Positions 12,378 to 24,371 of a DNA stretch of 64,000 nt are shown in pieces. The position numbers and the translations under genes were made by a program. The DNA comes from Dreissena polymorpha. Lineage: Eukaryota > Mollusca > Bivalvia > Myida > Dreissenidae. The DNA lies in the NCBI RefSeq assembly GCF_020536995.1, contig NC_068357.1, forward strand, positions 131,042,352 to 131,106,351, written 5' to 3'. The notes beneath the pieces were generated by a model. It saw nothing but the letters and a program-made list of their open reading frames with translations. It searched no databases and was not told the origin of the DNA. Numbering within the stretch: the first letter of the stretch is position 1; the number at the start of each line of letters is the position of its first letter.

Positions 12378-13799
12378 AATGCCGTGGAGGTTTCGGTAAA
12401 TTGGTTTTTATAGAGGTGGTATACCTACAACGAGGTGTTAATGACACCTATTATTTGCTTACAATAACATCTGGGCATATATTTGCAAACTGTGGATTAA
12501 TTTTGAGTTGAGTAATAAATGCTATGCCTACGGTAAAGAATTAAGGGGCATGAATGAGCTACCTCTTAGCTTTTTAAAACAAATTCTTTGAAGAAATTGT
12601 AGGTACCAAACCAAAAAAAAATATAGATTGAATTTAAAATGTAACTCTATAAAAAGTAAATTTACGATTTAAATAACTCAATACTATTTTTTTAATAATT
12701 GGGGCTTTTATTTAAATAACATAATAGTAATAATAAATGATGATTTACGACCGAATCAATGTAAGATCTTCAATTAAGTTTAATGCTATTAAAAAAGGTT
12801 CTTGTAAAATATTGTAGACATGATTTATTTAAAATGATTTCAGTTTAAATATAAAGCGCATACATTTTAGACCGCCGAAAAGCACTCAATTATTATTATT
12901 TCTTTCTGGTTGAGAAAAACACAAGAAAAAAACACAATATATAACATATAATACGTGTACGTAATTTATAAAAAGAAATATAATGATACGCGTTATGTTT
13001 TATAATTTTGTTAAGTGTGCGTGCCATTGAACGTTGAGTTCAGCGAAGAGATGCGAACTAAATTACACTAATTAAAAACTGATAAAAATGATATCTAACA
13101 TAACGCCAGCAGACCCGAATGAATACACCGTGTATTTGCAACCTGCTGTGGTGATCCCTATCTTATCAGCTGAATACACAGGCACCTGGCTATTGTATTG
13201 GAATTTACGGCCAAAATAACTGATTTCATTTTTTGCCTGAACAAATCCGTTGAACAAATCCGTTGTATAAAAAAATACTAACTGATTAACTTTGTAATCC
13301 GTTTTATTTACCATATATTATAAATAAAACACATAAAACATGGATACAATATAATTATATAGGACATATTTGAATCATTTCATTTCAAAAAAAGGGCGTA
13401 GTCACATATAAATAAGATACATTTATGACAAACATGATTAAAGAAGGAAAAAATACCGAATTAAATTATTACTATTTTTATCTGATAAACTTTAATTAAG
13501 GTTTTTCCAACTAATTGAAACATAAAAAATATAAAACATATATTAAAAACAAAAAATCATGACCTAAAGATAACCTTTTAATATATAAATTACCTCCGTT
13601 GATTAGAATATTAAAATGTTGCAAGCCTTGACATTAAATATTAACACTTTGCAAACATCTCTAAATTGATAACATTAACTCCTTACATTTTAATCAGATA
13701 ATTCGCTTAGTGCCAAACAACTCATTTAATGTACACGCTTATCGACTAAAGTTGCGATAATTCCTATTTATACCAATTTACCGAAACCTCCACGGCATT
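12378..13799. mobile_element. Non-autonomous TIR element, 1.4 kb
   Basis: Perfect 26-27-bp inverted repeats (12380-12405 and 13772-13797, outer end ATGCCGTGGAGGTTTCGG) flanked on both sides by TTA, which could be a 3-bp target duplication. The interior is AT-rich without a convincing coding region. The TIR shares GGAGGTTTCGGTAAAT with the TIR of the surrounding pogo-like element, and its right end lies only about 17 bp from that element's right TIR. It is either a relative that jumped into its own kin or an internal part of the same family. Confidence 0.75.
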
Positions 13800-13931
13800 T
13801 ACTATATAAATATAATTTACCGAACTTGTCATTTACCGAAACCTCCATAACTCAATTTCGCGACCGATCAAATTGTGTTCCTGCGTCATGTAATGTCTTG
13901 AAAGCATCTTTCGTCATAAACTAAGTTCAAA

Positions 13932-14093
13932 TGCTATCTTGTGATGCAAGGAACCTCAGTGCCCAGTGAGAGAATCTTCTTCACAGCAGGAGACCACGTC
14001 AGTGCTCATACGTTTTTGAGGGCTAGCCTGGACCTGGACAATGTTGATATGTTATTTTTTGTGAAAACAAACATCAAACTGCATGAACAGTGA
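13932..14093 (+). pseudogene. hAT transposase C-terminal (dimerisation) remnant
   Basis: Open in one frame from about 13932 to a TGA at 14091-14093, 53 codons. It contains TSVPSERIFFTAGD followed by LRASLDLDNVDMLFFVK, which match the conserved C-terminal hATC dimerisation region (usual form: T-S-x-P-S-E-R-x-F-S-x-A-G, later an L...L-x-F-L motif). No catalytic core or BED finger was recognised in the left half, so this is only the last piece of the gene. It lies just inside the right TIR, where a transposase 3' end should be. Confidence 0.75.
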
Positions 14094-14554
14094 AGTGTCT
14101 GTTAACGAGGAAACTATTAAGTGAATAAGTTGGTTTTGTTTTATTTTGATATTGCTACAATGTTAAACAAGAACTTTGTTGTTTTTTTATTTATAAATGC
14201 TTATTTTTTTTAATCAAATTATACTTCTAAAACATTGATTTCTTAAATCTAGACAGTAAATTCTCATTTTCTCTTTTCTGAGGGATCCGGATCAAAAAAA
14301 CTGTAAGAAACCATATATGAATTTGGATTCGGATCCGAACAATTTTTTTGGATTCGTTGCAGCCCTATTTTATACTGTGAAACCTAGTGGAGTTGGAATC
14401 GCATGTAGTCATATTGAGGCTCAGTTTTATCACTTTAAATAAATTGTACATAGGGCTATGGAATGATTTTAAATATTGATTCCTTCACTATTATATATAA
14501 AATTTAATGTTAACCAATCTCTTTTTTATTCGAATTGTTTTTATTCGTTTACAG

Positions 14555-15186
14555 ATGATGTTTTTATGTTACAGGGGTTCCTAATCTTTTTGGTTCAGTG
14601 TGTGTTTGATAAGAAAGTAAGTATCAATAAAATTACATCATCCAGTCTGTACATTGTCGTAATTTTGAAAGTTGCTTTAACATAAATAGGATACTCACGA
14701 AATATATGGCCATACCATGCACATCAAATCTAGAAGTGTGTTTGATGTTTTATAACCGCACTGTCCCATTTTCAGGTACGCAACGCTCTCCGACAGATCA
14801 AGGTCACGTGGTTCACGACTGCAGACGTTCGTACCGGGGACACAAACCTGAACTCCACGCAGGTTCTAGAATATGATTCATTCTGTTTTATCTAACTTAT
14901 TAAGACAACATTTTAATAGTCAATCAAATCCACATCAGGGAACACTGATTTAAGGCGGCATGGGTAAAAAAAGCGATGACAAGCAAGATACATATATGCA
15001 TACAAACCGTGCGTGTAATGATTTAAGTTTTTCGCTTACTAGGTTCAGTAATTGTATTTGATATGGATAGATATTTATGCAATATTTTAAATAATTGTTA
15101 ATGTACGTTTATTTGAATGTGTAACTCATGTTGTTTTTTTGCTTTTATAGAAATCGGCAACTCGCAATATCATTGCGTCGACATAG
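14555..15186 (+). CDS. 3' end of an adhesion/class-B-like GPCR gene (three exons)
   Basis: Three exons join in frame: 14555-14616 (acceptor TTTACAG, donor GTAAGT), 14776-14862 (acceptor TTTTCAG, donor GTTCTA) and 15151-15186 (acceptor TTTTATAG) to a TAG stop at 15184-15186. The product ends VFMLQGFLIFLVQC followed by VFDKKVRNALRQIKVTW and a short Ser/Thr tail. LQGFxIFL plus a basic KKVR segment is the typical end of TM7 and start of helix 8 in adhesion and class-B GPCRs. All upstream exons are missing from the window, so the repeat-filled first 14.5 kb may be one large intron of this gene (inference). A possible poly(A) signal is AATAAA at 15867. Small exon size limits certainty; another 7TM family is possible. 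Confidence 0.55.
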
Positions 15187-16555
15187 AATCCAAACAGTCA
15201 TCACATAGTCGGAGTATAAGACGACTACATTAAGATGACTTTGTGTTTTTTTTAATCATTTTATTATTGCGAACCTTATTCATATTGAAGCATAAAAGTG
15301 TGGTTGATGAGTGTATTATTGTGGGTTAAATTAATCGCGTTTAAAATCTACATTGCACGAAGACACGGTTGAAATTGTGTATACGTAGAAACAAAGCAAA
15401 CATCATGAAGTTTATGCCAGCATGAATAATAAGCTTTAATATAATAATAGTTCATTATTTGCAACTGCATGGATATTTGCATTTTAAGGCTTATCAATAT
15501 ATAATTTGGCTTTCAAATTGATTGATACATTATTTCGTAGGACGCTTGACATGACAACAAACGCTGTATGAAAATGTGTATGATAACAATCATAACAAAG
15601 TTGTCCTGTTAATGCTGCGATGAATTTGCAAAGCGGTCTTCCAGTAGATTATTACCATAAGCGTGTATAGTGAATGCAAATGTTGCTTTTGCATGCATCG
15701 GATACGTGTTTACGTCAGGCATTAGAACGGTAAAGCTATATAATGTATTTAATTTGTCATTCAAAATGTTATTGAATTTGCAAAATATTTGGAACCGGTA
15801 TGTTTTAAGACGTTCGCTTATCTAAACCCATGTGCACACTGTATTTGTACATATACTTGTTAGATGAATAAAAAAATTGCAATCTAGAATACACATTCAG
15901 AAGAATGGTGGAATATCATCAAAAAAATAGATGTATGGTATTGAACAATCAAAATCGCATTCACGTGAAAGACGTGTACACTGGTAGGAAATCACCACCA
16001 TCATGAGCTAAGTTTGTCATATGACACATAGAAATCTTCGTTTCTGAAACAATTACTGGCGAACATGCCGCTAGTGGCGTAGAATAATTGATTGTTCCTA
16101 ATTTCGTTACCTTTGATAATAATATCTGACACAGATCATGAATATATTTTACCTACGGTCTTTGTTTCTGTTTTAGCGTTGTTTTACGTTCAATAAAAAG
16201 TTGGCAATAATAACATAACGGCTACTTTCAGAAAGCAGCTCGCAAACAGTTGTGTATGAGTCTTTTAAAAGTATTGATTTGCGTGGAAACCTCATGTGCG
16301 GACTGATACAAAAAAACAATCACGTTAATGTAACTTAATAATTTTGAAACATACAATTATGGTGATATTGTGTTTTAAGGATGACACATATTTGCTCATG
16401 TCTGAGACAAAGATAGTTATGATATATGAAAGAAACTTGTTTAAAAAAACAGCCATACATTACCAACAAAACCAGGCTACTTTTTGTAAACTGAAGTCAC
16501 AGAACTATAATTTTGTGTTTCGCCAGTGTGTACACGTTCAAATAATCGGATGCGA

Positions 16556-16640
16556 GACAATTCACCCCCAAGACAATTCACCCCCAGGAGACAATTCACC
16601 CCCTAGACAATTCACCCCTGCTCCCTGGACAATTCACCCC
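16556..16640. repeat. Short tandem ACAATTCACCCC repeats
   Basis: Five occurrences of ACAATTCACCCC spaced 13-25 bp apart with variable linkers. The pattern is a short imperfect minisatellite. Confidence 0.85.
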
Positions 16641-17125
16641 AGATATTATTTGTTTCCTTTTGCTGTTTCTTTAGGATTTAGTAATTACGAATATCTGTTT
16701 TCTAAGGTTCCGATAGTTATTTGTATTCTATTTAATTTTTATAAAGTTCTAATTAAACCATATAAAGATGTTATCAAAATTTCTTTCTTTTTCTTCATAA
16801 AATTACTTGCAATTGAAACATAACTGTGCTTTTTATCTATTGATGTTTGACTTTATTATAAACAATATCTTATTATTATTTTTATGTCATTAAATAATTA
16901 ATTATGTTTTTCTGTTTTATTAAGATTGTTTTTATTCATTAAAACAGTTATATTTGTATAAGTGTATAAATAAATAATAATGATATTGGATACATTATTA
17001 TTAATAATGATCACGTTATATTTTACACTGTTGTTAAGGTGACTTATAGGCCTATTAGGCCGGGTGTTCTTGTATGCATTGTACATATGTCTGTTAATCT
17101 CCTGTACGTAAACACATGTCACTAT

Positions 17126-17175
17126 AATAAAAGAAAGAAAGAAAGAAAAGAAAGATTATCTTATCTTATCTTATA
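17126..17175. repeat. GAAA and TTATC microsatellites
   Basis: A run of AAAG units is directly followed by TTATC units. The preceding 100 bp look like a retroelement 3' end, but no coding sequence supports this. Confidence 0.7.
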
Positions 17176-18543
17176 ATAATAAAATATGTGTCACATAATC
17201 AGTCAACAAACTAACAACACCTAAAAACAACCTTTTTCACACCACTAAAGGTTAAAATAAACAGATAATCTGTCAGGCATTCAGAGCTGATGAGGGTACT
17301 GATTATCTAGTGGTAGATAAGGCTGTTACTGATAGGGGTTGTTTAGAGATAAGGCTGTAGTACGGAATGAGTTTACATACCGGTACTGTATGATTGAAGT
17401 GGACTTTAATTGAGTACAATTTTTGTAAAAAATACATTACATTTCCAAACATTTTTAGTAGGACCATACTAGCGGTATTATAGTGGATTTAATAAATCAT
17501 GATGTACTCGAGTATAAGTAGCATTTTAAAAATTATAACAGAAAATGGTGTGAATTACTGGATTTGAAATGAATACTGATATTTTCAGATTTAAATATGT
17601 TTCAAAACACAACATTGCAAAACACAACTTCTATCACTAATCCTTTAATGAGAGAAAATCCAACAACTTAATGGATAATAAGAATTAAAATAATATATAT
17701 TAAGAAACACTTATGTTTAGGCAGTTAATTAAAAATAATAATCATAATATCAGGTGAACAAAAATGGATTTTTTTAATACAGGTATAACCAGGTATTAGA
17801 ATTGCCCAGTCCAACATAATTATTTGTCAATGTGTGTAACTGAAGTCTATGTTTATCTGTTTTGACACTTGGATTAATCTGTTTTGACACTTTGATAAAG
17901 CCTCACCAGGGGTGTAAATGCTTGATTGTAATACCCATTAATGGCAGGCTCCCAACCAGATTAAATTTCATTTCTTAAATTAAGGTTTTCTTATCAATTA
18001 AACCATTTTATTTTATTACATTAATTATCTAACATGAATAAATAAGTAATTGTGATAATGTAAAATTCTAAGAATTTAATGAAACTAATTAATCGATTTC
18101 AATATTTTACAAGTACTAAATTAAATAATAAAATAATAACCTATCTATCTATCTATGTATACTGCCAAGCAACCTTCGAGCATTACAGGCAGATGGATAT
18201 TATCGAGTCCGTTTCTTGTGAAGAACCAGTACTTGGTGTCTATGGAGGAGATAATGAGAACGCTCCCCGAGTAGAGAGCAAACCCACGAACTCCCGATCG
18301 CTAGACGGACCTTATAATATTATTTAAAACCAATGCACAAATATTATACAAAATACTTAATTTATTTCAATTTTAAATGTTGTAACACAGTTTATAGAAA
18401 AATACATTGGTTGAATTGCATTTGACAAAAATCACAATGTCATCTTTCATTTACATACTACTGTTATTATTTTCACGGCAAAATTGTGCTGCAAGGTCAA
18501 AATTATAACTCCAAAACATCTGCTCACAACTTATTTTCGAATA

Positions 18544-19322
18544 CAGTCCAACCTGCCCGAGCGACCGCCTGTTAATAGCGACCAACAGTCAATAACGACC
18601 ACACCGATTTCCTCCCGAACGATTTCACTATATATTGAACCTGCGAATAAAGCCCACCTGTGAACAAAGACCAACGACCACCCTTTTACATTCCCAAATC
18701 TCCATTTTGATAGCTTACAACGACCACTGCAATCATAAAAATCAACGATTTCGCAACTTTCAAAAAACAAAATGGCCGCCAGGACGCTGCGTAGTCACGT
18801 GATACACATCTTACCAGTGGACTCGTCGGTCGCTATGGAGATATTGGCAAGTGACAGTTTATTGCACTCGATAGCAGTTGTTTGTTTATTTAACATGCAT
18901 TGCATGTCGTCTGCTTCTTTTATGCATTTGACAGTTTGTCAAAAGTGTAAAAATTTGACTTTGTATTTAAGTGACTTGCGCTTAATGTACTAATTGCCGA
19001 AAATATCAAAGAAAAATTTGGGGCTTTCATAAACTTATTAAGGAAATTAACGGTTTCATATCATTTACGATGCCTATTGAAGACAAACATTTTGATAGTC
19101 ATTCTCTTCTTAAATTTCTCCGTAATAAGACGTTCATAGATTATAGCAAAGTAAATGTCAGTTCAAGTTAACCATCATGGCTTCCAAGCGTAAGTTTTTG
19201 ACGTTGGAAGAACGCGTTAAGGTCATTAGTTTGTAAGGTAAAGGACACAGTTGTAGACGAGTGGCTAGTGATCTTGGTGTAGGAAAAACTCTAATTCAGA
19301 GCATTTTAAAGGGATTTTTTAA
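18544..19322 (+). mobile_element. Broken Tigger/pogo-like transposon, 5' part
   Basis: Starts CAGTCCAACCTGCCCGAGCG right after a TA dinucleotide (18542-18543), followed by GCGACCA-type repeats typical of Tigger subterminal DNA. At 19177 an ATG in good context opens MASKRKFLTLEERVKVI...RRVASDLGVGKTLIQSILK, the N-terminal CENP-B/Tigger helix-turn-helix. An in-frame TAA interrupts it at 19234-19236 and a TGA ends it near 19324. No DDE core and no matching right TIR were found downstream, so the element is 3'-truncated or deleted. Confidence 0.7.
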
Positions 19323-19329
19323 GTGAGTG

Positions 19330-20568
19330 TTTTGATTTTGTGTGTCTTGAGTGGAGGGGGACGGGGGTCGTAGTGCTTATTGTGTTTTGTTGTTTCTACT
19401 GGTACGTTGAGTATCTGTCTGGAATCTTATTCTTGGATGTTTTCAGTCTTATATAAATATCAGATGTCATTTATTGTCCATTATTGCCAACTTTACTGGT
19501 TGTGTAGTAGTGATTCATGTATTTCATGTATAAATGTTTGCTATGTTATGTGTATTTTGTACTTTGTTCTTTGTAGAATTACATGTACGTATACATGTAT
19601 GTCAATAGTTATTTATACAGTATATGATAAATTAAATAAATAATAAATACATAAGGGAATAGAAATACAACATGTAATAAATATACAAATGTAAAACAAA
19701 ACTGTGTTTTTAATCCTTTATTTCATTATACATGCATAAGTATTCAAACATTTAAATGAAGTTATTACCGGAAATAAGTGTTTCGCGAAGTCTTGTTTAT
19801 CGACTTAAGTTGTGTTGTAAAAATAACAGTTATGTATGTTCTCAAACGTGCATTGTTTAACATTCTTAAAGTAGCACTTGTTATTGCAATAACTGACCGT
19901 TATTCCCCTGCTAAAAGTGTTTGCCCACATTCACCATTATCAACGGAACCTTCAACTGATGTCATTCTGATTGACAATTCCAAGACGTCGAGTAATACTG
20001 TATGATTGTATGTAGAAACAAGTTTTAGTGTAACAATTGAAGTTGCAGTTGGAAGTTAAAAAATTAAAACATACGAAAAACAAACAGCGATAACCATGCA
20101 TAACATTGCACATTCATTACAAATGTACATTATATTTATTAAAACACAAATTTGGTACAAACTTATCAGGATCAATTATGTACGTGACTAAAGTTAAGTG
20201 TTCTATAATATTATATATATACACACATATAAAGGGAAGATTTAATTCACAAGCTTCCTAGAATCCAAAGTGAAATTTTTTAGTGTTTCCAAAAACCCTT
20301 TTCAGGGTAAGAAAAACAACAAGAAAGTAAATATTTAGTATGTTTTAAAAACCTGAAGCAAACAAGAAGAAATAGTTAGTTAACTTCCTGAACATTTTAT
20401 AGTTTTTTTAAGCGGGACGTGTTATGCTCTACAAATTACTTATCAACAAAACATTACTAGACACAACATTTTGACATCAGCATCAACAAGACTTAGAGGT
20501 AATCCACTAAAATACTGTGCCTTGAACAATACCATAGAAAGATCTCATTGCAACTACATATAAACCGT
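19330..20568. other. Gene-free AT-rich spacer
   Basis: No coding exon, RNA gene or recognisable repeat seen. It may contain undetected remains of the truncated Tigger-like element. Confidence 0.5.
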
Positions 20569-20869
20569 ACTCTGGGAAAACAGGGCTTAATGCATGTTTG
20601 TAATGTGTCAGCCTAGATTAGTGCGTGCAGTCTGCAAAGGCCAATCAGGAACTACACTTTCGATCAACATTGGATGGTCGCTTAGCATTCGGTACCCCTC
20701 GCAGATTATCTTTACTTATCCGATGTTTGACGGAAAGGGCCGATAATGTGCGATACGGTCTCTTAGAAGAGACCTCCTTTAAACAAAAAAACAATAGCGG
20801 AAAGTGTTGTCCCATATAAGCATGTGCAGCAAACACAACGAACAAGCATTAAGCCCCATGTTCCCAATA
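20569..20869. mobile_element. Fold-back element, family P, copy 1
   Basis: Begins CTCTGGGAAAACAGGGCTTA and ends in GCATTAAGCCCCATG-type sequence. The two halves are complementary but diverged. It belongs to the same family as the copies at 22.9, 24.1, 53.7, 54.0 and 62.6 kb, recognised by GATTAGCCTGTGCAGTCC-like arms and a TTTAAACGAA-like centre. This is one of the more degenerate copies. Confidence 0.75.
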
Positions 20870-21107
20870 CAAGGCTTATATCTGAACATGGTCTGAATTT
20901 CAAGTGAAATTATCTTCGTTTATATACATATGTATTTCAGACTCACAAAATATTCTTAAAATGATGTCTTTTTGCGTCTATCGATATATTTTAGTGTTCT
21001 GCCAAGTTCCTTAATATGAAGTTAAAGGTTTAATGGTAGAAAAATTTGTCATATATAAACTTGATTTTCAAAATGACATTTGTAAACACCTGTATCAATC
21101 TTCAAAA

Positions 21108-21890
21108 TTTAATCTGAACTGTCAACGATATTATCTGAACTGTTTTGCCAATGATATTTGATGTGAACTGTTTCGGCATTGATAAATGATCGGAAATGTT
21201 TTGTCAGCAATATTTGATCTAAACTGTCTCCTCAGTAATATTTGATCTAAACTGTCTCCTCAGTAATATTTGATCTAAACTGTCTCCTCAGTAATATTTG
21301 AATCTAAACTGTCTCCTCAGTAATATTTGATCTAAACTGTCTCCTCAGGAATATTTGATCTAAACTGTCTCCTCAGGAATATTTGATCTAAACTGTCTCC
21401 TCAGGAATATTTTATCTAAACTGTCTCCTCAGTAATATTTGATATAAACTGTCTCTTCAGTAATATTTGATCTGAACTGTCTCCTCAGTAATATTTGATC
21501 TAAACTGTCTCCTCAGTAATATTTGATCTAAACTGTCTCCTCAGTAATATTTGATCTAAACTGTCTCCTCAGTAATATTTGATCTGAACTGTCTCCTCAG
21601 TAATATTTGATCTGAACTGTCTCCTCAGTAATATTTGATCTGAACTGTCTCCTCAGTAATATTTGATCTAAACTGTCTCCTCAGTAATATTTGATCTACA
21701 CTGTCCCCTCAGTAATATTTGATCGGAACTGTCTCCTCAGTAATATTTGATCTAAACTGTCTCCTCAGTAATATTTGATCTAAACTGTCTCCTCAGTAAT
21801 ATTTGATCTAAACTGTCTCCTCAGGAATATTTGATCTAAACTGTCTCCTCAGGAATATTTGATCTAAACTGTTTTGTCAGCAGTATTTCC
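21108..21890. repeat. 28-bp minisatellite
   Basis: About 27 tandem copies of a 28-bp unit containing GATCTAAACTGTCTCCTCAG. The first three to four units are diverged and the central ones nearly identical, with TCAGTAAT and TCAGGAAT variants in blocks. The gradient suggests expansion from the middle outward. Confidence 0.95.
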
Positions 21891-22916
21891 TGAAAAGTAT
21901 GTGATAGTCTAAATATAGCCTCGGAATTTTGTCTTTTCTGTTAAATAAAAACTTGCAGTTATATGGTGGAAAATGTATATTCATTTCTATTGGCAAGAAT
22001 AGTAACTATACTTAAAAAAATATAACATATTCATATGATATTCAACAACTATTTTAAGACAAATAAATTATAAATGCATACAATACATATAAACAAAATA
22101 AAAATGTTATTATCAAAATTTAACATTGATTTATTCAAATTCACGTTAAAAATAACTGATTTCTCTTTTTTTATTTAACTGTGCTTGAAATTACAATTGT
22201 GTGTTACCTATTAACACCACTATTAAAACAATAAATACGTGACTGTTCTTACAAAAAGTGACTCAAATTACAAAAGAGCTATCAAAGAAACACCGAATTT
22301 CCCAAACAATCAATTTAAAACAAAAAGCTATTAATGCATACAGATAATTTTATAAAAAAAATATCAGAATGTTCAAAAACAAAACATCATTAAAATGATA
22401 ATACTAGTTTTCATGTTTAAAATTGAGCATTTTTTCATTTATAGATTCAATGTTATAACTATATATATAGGTAAAACTACCAAAATATAATTTTCTTCTA
22501 AAACGATGTTACACATTTAACAATAGTATGCATGCGAATCGAAATATAGCAACTTTAGCTAATCGACAGCAGAGCAAAATATATGATGTTGGAACTATAT
22601 AATGATTTAAGCAGCATTCAATCAAATCTAAATTGCAAAAACAAAAGTGAACCACATGTATATGTTTCTGTTTTTTAATAATAAACAAGAACCAGTCCAA
22701 ATACAATAAGAATGAAAAAAAAATCAGGCAGTTTATTGTTACATAATTTTCAGAACGATGATTTTTATTTAAAAATGTTTAAAATGTGTACAATTAATTA
22801 AATATGAATTAAAGGCTAATTAAGGTCAGACAATTTCTACGTTTGAACACTGCTGACCAAATCTTGTTTTAATCAGATCACTGTCTTACTGTGATGAGGA
22901 TTATATCTGTACCTTG
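21891..22916. other. Gene-free AT-rich spacer
   Basis: No supported feature; only short AT-rich open frames without domains. Confidence 0.5.
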
Positions 22917-23164
22917 CACTGGGAAAACCAGGCTTAATGCATGTACCTAGTGTCGTTCCAGATTAGCCTGTGCAATCCACACAGGCTTATCCGGGACGAC
23001 ACTTTCGGCTGTTATAGTAATTTTTGTTTAAAGGGAGTCTCTTCTAAACAAAAATTCAGTCACGATGGAAAGTGTCGTCCCTGATTAGCCTTTAAGGATT
23101 GCACAGGCTAATCTGGAACGACACTTCACACACATGCATTAGTCCTTGTTTGCCCAGAGCGCGG
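22917..23164. mobile_element. Fold-back element, family P, copy 2
   Basis: Inverted halves: CCAGATTAGCCTGTGCAATC on the left and GCACAGGCTAATCTGGAACG on the right, with outer GCTTAATGCATG / CATGCATTAG. Well preserved. Confidence 0.85.
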
Positions 23165-23331
23165 ATCATGTATACATGTTGTATGCTTCTGTATCGACAA
23201 TCAGTCTAATAGACAACATTACTATTATACTAGCATTTAAATAATAAGCTTAAACAACTTTGCTGGTTATAAAACATAATTTCTAATTTGAGCAACATTG
23301 AATTATCAGATCCTGAATGAAGAGTAAGCAT

Positions 23332-23769
23332 TGTTTATATACCATATTCGCTATAACGTTTACAAATGGTAGGTTCGTAATTATTCGTTTTCTTTACACT
23401 CACGATCGCGATAAACGTTAATTATACACGTTTTTAATCGAAATTTATTTATAAATCCACGACAAATGTCAAATACAATACAGAAAATGCATAGTTGTGT
23501 CATTGATCTATAAACATATAATGGATTGAATATAGCTGATTTAAAATTAATGTTTTCAAACTATCGTTAAATCTTTTTCCCAGAATATGCTATCCTTTTT
23601 ATAGCTGAGCCTCCTTTACCTGTATCAATGATAATCAGCGAGGTATGCCGATTAGAAAAATCGAGCTATCTCAATCGGACTGGCTCGGTCTTTTACATAG
23701 GTCGCCATTGTGAAGAATTCTTTCATGGTATGATAACTTAGACGAGCTGATTGCAGCATCGTCAAAAAG
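23332..23769 (+). repeat. Dispersed 440-bp repeat R, forward copy
   Basis: Contains CGAGCTATCTCAATCGGACT and AGGTCGCCATTGTGAA. The reverse complement recurs at 47788-48228 over essentially the whole length with scattered substitutions. No coding capacity and no obvious terminal repeats; class unknown. Confidence 0.85.
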
Positions 23770-24146
23770 TAATATTTTATTAATCTTTTTTATTTTTGAA
23801 AGGTCATCTTATAAATGACCACATCCTCACACCTAACCCCCTCTCAACCCCCTGCCCCCCTCCCCAAAAAAAGAAAAGATAATGTAATAAAAAGCCCTAC
23901 CCCACACTATACACCCCTCTCCACCACCATCCCTCCCTGATTAGTATTGAGATAGGTCCCTTCACCTTTAAAAAGAAAGATAGATTAGCGGTCTTCGTCC
24001 GCTAGGCGGTGCTCCATTTAGTTTTCGCATTTACGTTTGTTCTTATAATTATTTGTGTAAATGCCTTTCAAGCACAAGTCAAGATGTCCATATGCATATC
24101 ATGTCGGTAGCTTTAATCGATGATTTTGGCTCAACTATGTTAGCCT

Positions 24147-24371
24147 CGTTCTGAGAATACTGGGTGTAATGTATGTGAAAAGTTTCGTCCCAGACTAATC
24201 AGGGACAACACTTTCCGCTTTTATGACATTTTTCGTTTAAATGAAGTCTCCTCTTAGCAAAAATCCAATTAAGGCGGAAAGTGTCGTCCCTGATTAGCAT
24301 GTGCGGACTGCACAGGCTAATCTGGGACGACACTTTACGCACATGCATTATGCCCAGTTTTCTCGGAACAC
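24147..24371. mobile_element. Fold-back element, family P, copy 3
   Basis: Right arm complete (GGACTGCACAGGCTAATCTG, then GACACTTTACGCACATGCAT). The left arm has lost the GATTAGCCTGTGC part. Its centre has the family's TTTCGTTTAAA...GAAGTCTCC. Confidence 0.85.

Larger units (their letters stand above)
7337..13847 (+). mobile_element. Pogo-like (Tc1/mariner superfamily) transposon with nested insertions
   Basis: Inverted repeats of about 34 bp at 7337-7370 and 13814-13847 begin TGGAGGTTTCGGTAAATGAC and differ at one position in the first 33. The left-hand part contains a DDE transposase gene with introns and a C-terminal PHD finger. The right-hand part contains a Penelope-like RT relic and a 1.4-kb TIR element and is probably largely acquired. 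No clean TA duplication is seen at the ends (GT on the left, TA on the right), so the exact boundary could be off by a few bases. It lies inside the hAT relic and is therefore younger than it. Confidence 0.7.
6912..14367. mobile_element. hAT transposon relic, split by later insertions
   Basis: Terminal inverted repeats TAGGGCTGCAACG (6912-6924) and its complement (14355-14367), both followed inward by GGATCC-rich subterminal sequence. The flanking octamers TGTTATAC (6904-6911) and TTTTATAC (14368-14375) match at 7 of 8 positions, as expected for a hAT 8-bp target duplication. Without the nested insertion (7337-13847) about 0.95 kb remains, so the element was already internally deleted or was a short non-autonomous copy. 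The right half still encodes the hAT dimerisation tail. Confidence 0.85.
15187..18543. other. AT-rich non-coding stretch
   Basis: No host gene recognised. It holds the presumed 3' UTR of the GPCR-like gene (to about 15.9 kb), a short ACAATTCACCCC repeat cluster (16556-16640), and a (GAAA)n/(TTATC)n microsatellite at 17130-17175 that may be the tail of an old retroelement. Short open frames here (for example 16344-16823) have no recognisable domain and low-complexity codon use. Confidence 0.6.

Noticed and set aside
16344-16823. 159-codon frame
   Set aside because: Crosses a tandem repeat, low complexity, no domain.
21108-21890. Possible CRISPR-like array
   Set aside because: Units are directly contiguous without unique spacers; it is a eukaryotic minisatellite.
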